This document shows positions 59,955 to 64,000 of a stretch of 64,000 bases of DNA, in pieces; position 1 is the stretch's first letter; every line of letters begins with the position of its first letter. Made by a program: the position numbers and the translations under genes. This stretch comes from Peribacillus simplex (GTDB lineage: Bacteria > Bacillota > Bacilli > Bacillales > DSM-1321): NCBI RefSeq assembly GCF_030123325.1, contig NZ_CP126106.1, positions 1,392,001 to 1,456,000 of the forward strand, in the 5' to 3' direction. A model generated the notes under the pieces. That model had not been told where the DNA came from. It ran no database searches and saw only the letters and a list, made by a program, of their open reading frames with translations.

Positions 59955-61016
59955 TTGGTTAGCGATACGATTCCTGTTCGGCCCGGCGAGGAACTGAATG
60001 TTGGTGCATTAGAAGGTTTCCTAAGAAAAAATATATTGGACCTTCCAAATGAACCGTTAGAATTGCAACAGTTTTCAACGGGCTATTCCAATTTGACCTA
60101 TCAGCTGAAAATGGGCGAATGGGAGGCTGTTCTCAGAAGGCCCCCGCTTGGTCCTGTTGCTCCAAAGGCACATGATATGAAGCGCGAACATCATATCCTT
60201 TCCTCTATCCACCCATATTTCCAAGCGGCTCCCGAGCCTATTCTGTTCTCGGATGACGAATCGATTGCGGGGGCCCCTTTTTTCCTAATGGAAAGGAAAC
60301 ATGGAATTGTAATAGATACCGAATTTCCAAAGGATATCGAGCCAACGGTGGAAAAGTGCCGACAGCTTTCATATGTCATGGTCAATCGGCTTGCTGATCT
60401 TCACTCGATTCCTTATGAGAAAACCCGGTTGGTGGAAATTTCCAAACCTGAAGGGTTCATTGAAAGACAAGTGCAAGGATGGATTTCCCGCTATGAGAGA
60501 GCAAAAACTGATGAAATCAAGGAAATTCGACCGCTTATCGATTATTTTCAACTGAATGTCCCGAAACATAGCCAGACTTCCATTATCCATTATGATTATA
60601 AGATCAATAATGCCATGTTTAACATGGATCTTACAGAGATGGTTGGTTTATTCGATTGGGAAATGTCCACCGTTGGTGATCCGTTAGCCGATCTAGGAGT
60701 GGCTTTAAGCTACTGGACGGAAAGCGGTGATCCGGAACTTATCAAAATCGGTGTGGGTCAAGCGTCCATCACGACTTTAAACGGTTTCCTGACACGAAGG
60801 GAATTCATCGAGATGTATGCAGCAAGAAGCGGAAGGGATGTTTCCAACGTCGATTTTTATTTAACATTTGGTTACTTTAAGTTGGCCGTCATTCTTCAGC
60901 AAATCTATTATCGATATAAAAAAGGCCAGACTAATGATCCCCGTTTTTCCAATCTCGGAAAAACGGTTAAAAGCTTACTCACTCATGCTGCATATGTAGC
61001 TGCGAAGGAAGTTTAA
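59955..61016 (+). CDS. APH-fold phosphotransferase, ACAD10/11 kinase-domain-like (LvaA-like)
   Basis: 353 residues. Start is TTG 59955 with AAAGGAGTG upstream. Kinase-like motifs of the aminoglycoside-phosphotransferase family: STGYSNLTYQL glycine-rich segment, a Lys/Arg-rich strand AVLRRPPLGPVAPKAHD, IIHYDYKINNAMFN (catalytic Asp and metal Asn) and GLFDWEMSTVGDPLADLG (DFG-equivalent Asp). PLG...AHDM and GDPLADLG are features of the kinase domain of ACAD10/ACAD11 and of bacterial LvaA, which phosphorylate 4-hydroxyacyl-CoAs. The partner dehydrogenase is the first gene of the cluster. Aminoglycoside resistance is unlikely. Confidence 0.87.
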   Translation: MVSDTIPVRPGEELNVGALEGFLRKNILDLPNEPLELQQFSTGYSNLTYQLKMGEWEAVLRRPPLGPVAPKAHDMKREHHILSSIHPYFQAAPEPILFSDDESIAGAPFFLMERKHGIVIDTEFPKDIEPTVEKCRQLSYVMVNRLADLHSIPYEKTRLVEISKPEGFIERQVQGWISRYERAKTDEIKEIRPLIDYFQLNVPKHSQTSIIHYDYKINNAMFNMDLTEMVGLFDWEMSTVGDPLADLGVALSYWTESGDPELIKIGVGQASITTLNGFLTRREFIEMYAARSGRDVSNVDFYLTFGYFKLAVILQQIYYRYKKGQTNDPRFSNLGKTVKSLLTHAAYVAAKEV

Positions 61017-61020
61017 GTAA

Positions 61021-61779
61021 ATGGAATATATACAAAACATTCATTTACTACTAAAAAAAGAAGAGATAGATGGGGAAAAGCTCAAAGAGGGGGAGAAAGT
61101 TGCGGTCGTACTTGATGTGTTATTAGCGACCACTACGATTATTTCAGCACTGAATGAGGGAGCGTGCCAGGTTATACCCGTCATGGATCCAGTGGATGCC
61201 TTGGTGAAAAGCCAGGAATTGGACCATGGGGATTTTGTAGTGGCAGGGGAACTAAAAGCTAAGCCTGTTGAGGATTTGATGTATCCAAGTCCGACGCTAT
61301 TGAGTAAGTTGGTACCTGGCAAAACTTTAATATTGTCCACGACTAATGGAACGGTTGCGCTGAGGAATTCAGCAGCTGCCAAAAAGGTTTATATCGCATC
61401 TTTATTAAATAATCCGTCTGTTGCTGAGAAAATAAAAAAACATCATAAAACAGAAACGATCATCATCGTTTGTTCGGGAAACTCAGGTGAATTCAGTCTG
61501 GAAGACTTTTATGGTGCAGGTCATTTGATAGATTGCCTGATTGCTGGATCACAAGGTACGTTCATACTCAACGATGCCGCAAAGGCTGCAAAAGCGTTTT
61601 ATCGAACGAATAGCGAAAATGCCTTTGATATCCTGAAATCATCATATGTCGGACAGTTATTTGACAAACACAGCTTGATCGCAGATTTGGAATTGGCGGC
61701 GCAAAAAGGTTCGCTGGATATTGTCCCAGAGTTGGTGGATGGAAATATCGAAGCTGAATTGAAAAGGCAGGAAACGTAG
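61021..61779 (+). CDS. 2-phosphosulfolactate phosphatase family protein (ComB-like)
   Basis: 252 residues. ComB family blocks are clear: VVLDVLLATTTIISALNEGA, GELKAKPVEDLMYPSP, LILSTTNGTVALRNSAAAKKV, ASLLNNPSVA and VCSGNSGEFSLEDFYGAGHL. Archaeal ComB and B. subtilis YitC dephosphorylate phosphosulfolactate, using Mg2+. No ComA (phosphosulfolactate synthase) is nearby; instead the gene follows an APH kinase with only 4 bases between stop and ATG, using AAGGAAG inside that gene. A different phosphoester substrate is therefore plausible. Note LLATT replaces the usual LRATT. Confidence 0.9.
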   Translation: MEYIQNIHLLLKKEEIDGEKLKEGEKVAVVLDVLLATTTIISALNEGACQVIPVMDPVDALVKSQELDHGDFVVAGELKAKPVEDLMYPSPTLLSKLVPGKTLILSTTNGTVALRNSAAAKKVYIASLLNNPSVAEKIKKHHKTETIIIVCSGNSGEFSLEDFYGAGHLIDCLIAGSQGTFILNDAAKAAKAFYRTNSENAFDILKSSYVGQLFDKHSLIADLELAAQKGSLDIVPELVDGNIEAELKRQET

Positions 61780-61807
61780 TTCAAAACCTGGATAAGGAGT
61801 GAATGGC

Positions 61808-62584
61808 ATGAGGTTTTCACAATCAATAGCGGTGGTGACGGGTGCAGGTTCCGGTATTGGGAAGGCTACAGCGATGCGCCTGTCGGACGAAGGGGCAAAA
61901 GTGTTGTTGGTAGGGAGGACGAAAGGGAAGCTGGAGGAAGCAGCTGCAGAAATCAATGCCAGGCACACGATTCCCATGGCTGACATTTTCGCTGCAGATG
62001 TTACCATCGAGGAAGAGGTAAAGAAGCTGGCCATGTATGTGAAGGAACAATATCGTGACCTTCACATTTTGATCAATAACGCAGGTGGGTCAAAGTCCTC
62101 GAAGCTTTTGGATACATCTGCAGCTGATTGGGACATGATTCAACAAGTCAATTTGAAAAGTGTCTTTCTTGTTTCCAAGTACTTGGGGAAAGTGATGGAA
62201 GAAAAAGCGGGCAGCGGAAATGAAGCCACCAATCGGGCAATCGTGAATGTGGCTTCACTGTCAGGACATCAGGCAGGGGCATTCATCCCGCATTACAGCT
62301 CTGCTAAAGCAGGGGTCATCAGTTTAACGAAATCATTGGCATTGGAACTCGCCGCAGCCGGCATCCGGGTCAATTCCGTATCACCGGGATTCATTGAAAC
62401 GCCATTAACGGAGGATAAATTGCAGAATGAAAAATTCGTTAAGTCGATCCGACGGAACACAGCACTGGAAAGAGTGGGGAAGGCGGAGGAAATAAGTAAT
62501 GTCATTACCTTTGCCGCTTCCCCTGAGGCTTCCTATATGACTGGGACGGATTTATTGGTGGATGGCGGCTGGTTGATCAAATAG
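61808..62584 (+). CDS. Short-chain dehydrogenase/reductase (SDR), second copy
   Basis: 258 residues from ATG 61808 (AAGGAG 8 bases upstream; in-frame GTG 61799 overlaps it). TGAGSGIGKATA, NNAGG, catalytic Ser in ASLSG, Tyr-Lys in HYSSAKAG, SPGFIETPLT and LVDGGW at the end. The GRTKGK stretch after beta-2 suggests NADP(H). Its sequence is clearly distinct from the first SDR in the cluster. Probably acts on a hydroxy- or ketoacyl-CoA. Confidence 0.91.
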   Translation: MRFSQSIAVVTGAGSGIGKATAMRLSDEGAKVLLVGRTKGKLEEAAAEINARHTIPMADIFAADVTIEEEVKKLAMYVKEQYRDLHILINNAGGSKSSKLLDTSAADWDMIQQVNLKSVFLVSKYLGKVMEEKAGSGNEATNRAIVNVASLSGHQAGAFIPHYSSAKAGVISLTKSLALELAAAGIRVNSVSPGFIETPLTEDKLQNEKFVKSIRRNTALERVGKAEEISNVITFAASPEASYMTGTDLLVDGGWLIK

Positions 62585-62600
62585 AAAAGGGGATGGGTAA

Positions 62601-63380
62601 ATGTTAAAAGAACACTTATTGACAGAAGTAATCGATAATGTAATGATCCTGACTTTGAATCGTCCTGAAAGCCTAAATGCGTTTAGTCCGGATATGATCG
62701 CAAGCTTGACGAAAGCGATTAAGGATGTAAAACATACACCACATATAAGGGCCGTCATCATCAAAGGGGCGGGAAGGTCGTTCACTGCAGGAGGAGACGT
62801 AAAGTCGATGGGGAAGGCCTCTGCAGGTCAATTGTATGATCATGTCGGCAGAATGAACGAATGCATTTTGGCTCTGGATGCTTCTGAGGTTCCCGTAATC
62901 GCAGCCGTCCATGGATTTGCGGCAGGGGCAGGATTCAATTTGGCACTCGCTTGTGATTTGATCGTAGCTTCCGATGATAGTCAATTTGCCATGAGTTTTT
63001 CACAGGTAGGCCTAATTTCTGATGGAGGGGGTTCTTATTTCTTACCTAAATTAGTGGGGCCCCACCTTGCAAAGCAGCTCTTCTTTTCTGCAGAACCGAT
63101 TTCTGCGGAGCGCTTAAACCAGTTAGGTGTCATTAATTATATTTATCCACTCAATCAACTGGAAGAAGAATCATTGAAACTTGCGGAAAAGCTGGCAAAT
63201 GGACCGACTAAAGCTTTTGGAATGATGAAAAAGCTCGTTAGCCATTCATTTACGGCTACACTTGATGAAATACTCGAACAGGAGCGCATCACGCAAACCT
63301 TGATGGCTTCCACAGAAGATCATCTGGAGGGAGTTGCAGCATTCAAAGAGAAGAGAAAACCGGAATTCACAGGAAATTAA
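62601..63380 (+). CDS. Enoyl-CoA hydratase/isomerase family protein (PaaG-like)
   Basis: 259 residues, crotonase fold: SFTAGGDVKSMG oxyanion hole and GFAAGAGFNLALACDLIVAS. The first catalytic Glu of hydratases is replaced here (SQVGLISDGGGSYFLPKLVG), while an Asp is present in SDGG, as in PaaG and other isomerases. An isomerase that moves or rearranges a double bond is thus more likely than a hydratase. RBS AAAAGGGGATG upstream of the ATG. Confidence 0.9.
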   Translation: MLKEHLLTEVIDNVMILTLNRPESLNAFSPDMIASLTKAIKDVKHTPHIRAVIIKGAGRSFTAGGDVKSMGKASAGQLYDHVGRMNECILALDASEVPVIAAVHGFAAGAGFNLALACDLIVASDDSQFAMSFSQVGLISDGGGSYFLPKLVGPHLAKQLFFSAEPISAERLNQLGVINYIYPLNQLEEESLKLAEKLANGPTKAFGMMKKLVSHSFTATLDEILEQERITQTLMASTEDHLEGVAAFKEKRKPEFTGN

Positions 63381-63396
63381 TAAGGGAGGGATAAAG

Positions 63397-64000
63397 ATGA
63401 GAGCCATTCATTTTGAAGAATACGGCGGACCGGAAGTACTGAAATTGACTGAAATGGAAAGACCCGTGCCAACTGGACATGAAGTTCTGATTGAAATCGA
63501 TTGTGTCGGCGTCAATTATGCAGATACAGCCAGAAGGGAAGGGCAATATGTAGTGCCTACGCCGCTTCCATTCATTCCAGGTGCGGAAGTGGCTGGCGTT
63601 GTGGTGGAAGTTGGCGGAAAGGTGACTAAAATCAAACCTGGTACAAGGGTCGTGAGTTTAATTGAATCAGGTGGATATTCAGAATATGCCCTATCTGATG
63701 AATTCTCCGCCATTCCGCTTCCTGATGCCATTCAGTTCCATGAAGCTGTTGCCCTGCCACTTCAAGGCCTTAGCGCCTATCATATTTTAAAGACAATGGG
63801 ACGCATGCAACAGGGGGATACGGTTTTGGTCCATGCTGCTGCAGGCGGTGTGGGAACGATTGCGGTCCAGCTAGCCAAAATCTTCGGGGCTGGAAAAGTG
63901 ATTGCAACCGCCAGTACAGTGGAAAAGTTGGAACTGGCTAAAGAGATGGGGGCAGATGAACTCATCGATTACACGAAAGAAGGATGGGAAATGGAAGTCC
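63397..64000 (+). CDS. NADPH:quinone oxidoreductase-like MDR enzyme (C terminus outside window)
   Basis: 201 residues are visible from ATG 63397 (AAGGGAGGG upstream). The zinc-independent medium-chain reductase pattern is seen: MRAIHFEEYGGPEVLKL, VNYADTARREGQY, PFIPGAEVAGVVVEVG, LPLQGLSAYHIL and the nucleotide-binding VHAAAGGVGTIAVQLAKIFGA. No structural zinc Cys cluster. Members reduce quinones or enones, including acryloyl- or crotonyl-CoA-like substrates. Full length is usually about 325 residues, so roughly 120 are cut off. Confidence 0.92.
   Translation, partial: MRAIHFEEYGGPEVLKLTEMERPVPTGHEVLIEIDCVGVNYADTARREGQYVVPTPLPFIPGAEVAGVVVEVGGKVTKIKPGTRVVSLIESGGYSEYALSDEFSAIPLPDAIQFHEAVALPLQGLSAYHILKTMGRMQQGDTVLVHAAAGGVGTIAVQLAKIFGAGKVIATASTVEKLELAKEMGADELIDYTKEGWEMEV

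Noticed and set aside
59955..61016. Aminoglycoside resistance kinase
   Set aside because: Motifs and neighbours fit the ACAD10/11-LvaA type kinase; it lies in an acyl-CoA operon.

Overview
The window is a chromosomal segment of a low-GC Gram-positive, spore-forming member of the Bacillaceae. The support is internal: an alpha/beta small acid-soluble spore protein, a Spo0E-like phosphatase, the SigI/RsgI pair, an FtsW of the YlaO type, strong AAGGAGG ribosome binding sites, TTG/GTG starts, intrinsic terminators and S-box, TPP and yybP-ykoY leaders. The gene set suggests Bacillus or Peribacillus, but the genus is an inference. No rRNA, tRNA, CRISPR array or intact mobile element was seen. One decayed IS3-family fragment is present.

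Layout. 1-3.6 kb (minus strand): a TPP-riboswitch-controlled thiamine salvage operon, tenA-thiW-thiD-thiM-thiE, with thiE running off the left edge. 3.65-3.87 kb: a complete SAM-I riboswitch with promoter and terminator but no recognisable methionine gene behind it. 4-10.8 kb: single genes (Fur-regulated-basic-protein family, Spo0E-like, GNAT, SGNH hydrolase, ABC exporter, DinB, M15 peptidase, acyl-CoA thioesterase, YetJ). 11.2-16.9 kb: an oligopeptide ABC transporter operon with a CodY-like box in its leader. 17-19.1 kb: two small genes, an M42 aminopeptidase, a six-copy tandem array with an exact 21-bp period and a general-stress flavin-fold protein. 19.3-22.8 kb: cyanophycinase and cyanophycin synthetase. 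22.8-24.9 kb: a HEAT-repeat protein, the IS3 remnant, and a YidC2-type insertase preceded by a MifM-like arrest peptide whose 3' end can form a hairpin hiding the yidC ribosome binding site. 25.7-34.7 kb: GDPD, UMF1-type transporter, Ohr, a YtrA/GntR-ABC operon with a palindromic operator, a cold-shock protein and RF3.

35.7-43.1 kb is a malate block: MalK/MalR two-component system, NAD-malic enzyme, YwkB-type AEC permease, then an NhaC-family antiporter. 43.2-53.4 kb: FtsW, aldehyde dehydrogenase, a manganese-type (yybP-ykoY) riboswitch with TerC, sigI-rsgI, SASP, a KtrB/D-type potassium channel subunit and an orphan PAS histidine kinase.

53.4-64 kb is a plus-strand acyl-CoA catabolic cluster: ACAD10/11-like acyl-CoA dehydrogenase, SDR, acyl-CoA ligase, TetR regulator, 3-hydroxyacyl-CoA dehydrogenase, two crotonase-fold enzymes, a hotdog thioesterase, an APH-fold kinase, a ComB-like phosphatase, a second SDR and a quinone-oxidoreductase-like enzyme cut by the window end. 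Two near-identical 16-bp palindromes mark the two operon starts and are the likely TetR operators. An APH kinase together with an ACAD10/11-type dehydrogenase, an SDR and a ligase matches the logic of phosphorylation-dependent 4-hydroxyacyl-CoA catabolism. The ComB-like phosphatase in that setting is the least explained component. The strongest regulatory observation is the MifM-YidC leader, and the most interesting metabolic one is the kinase/ACAD cluster.
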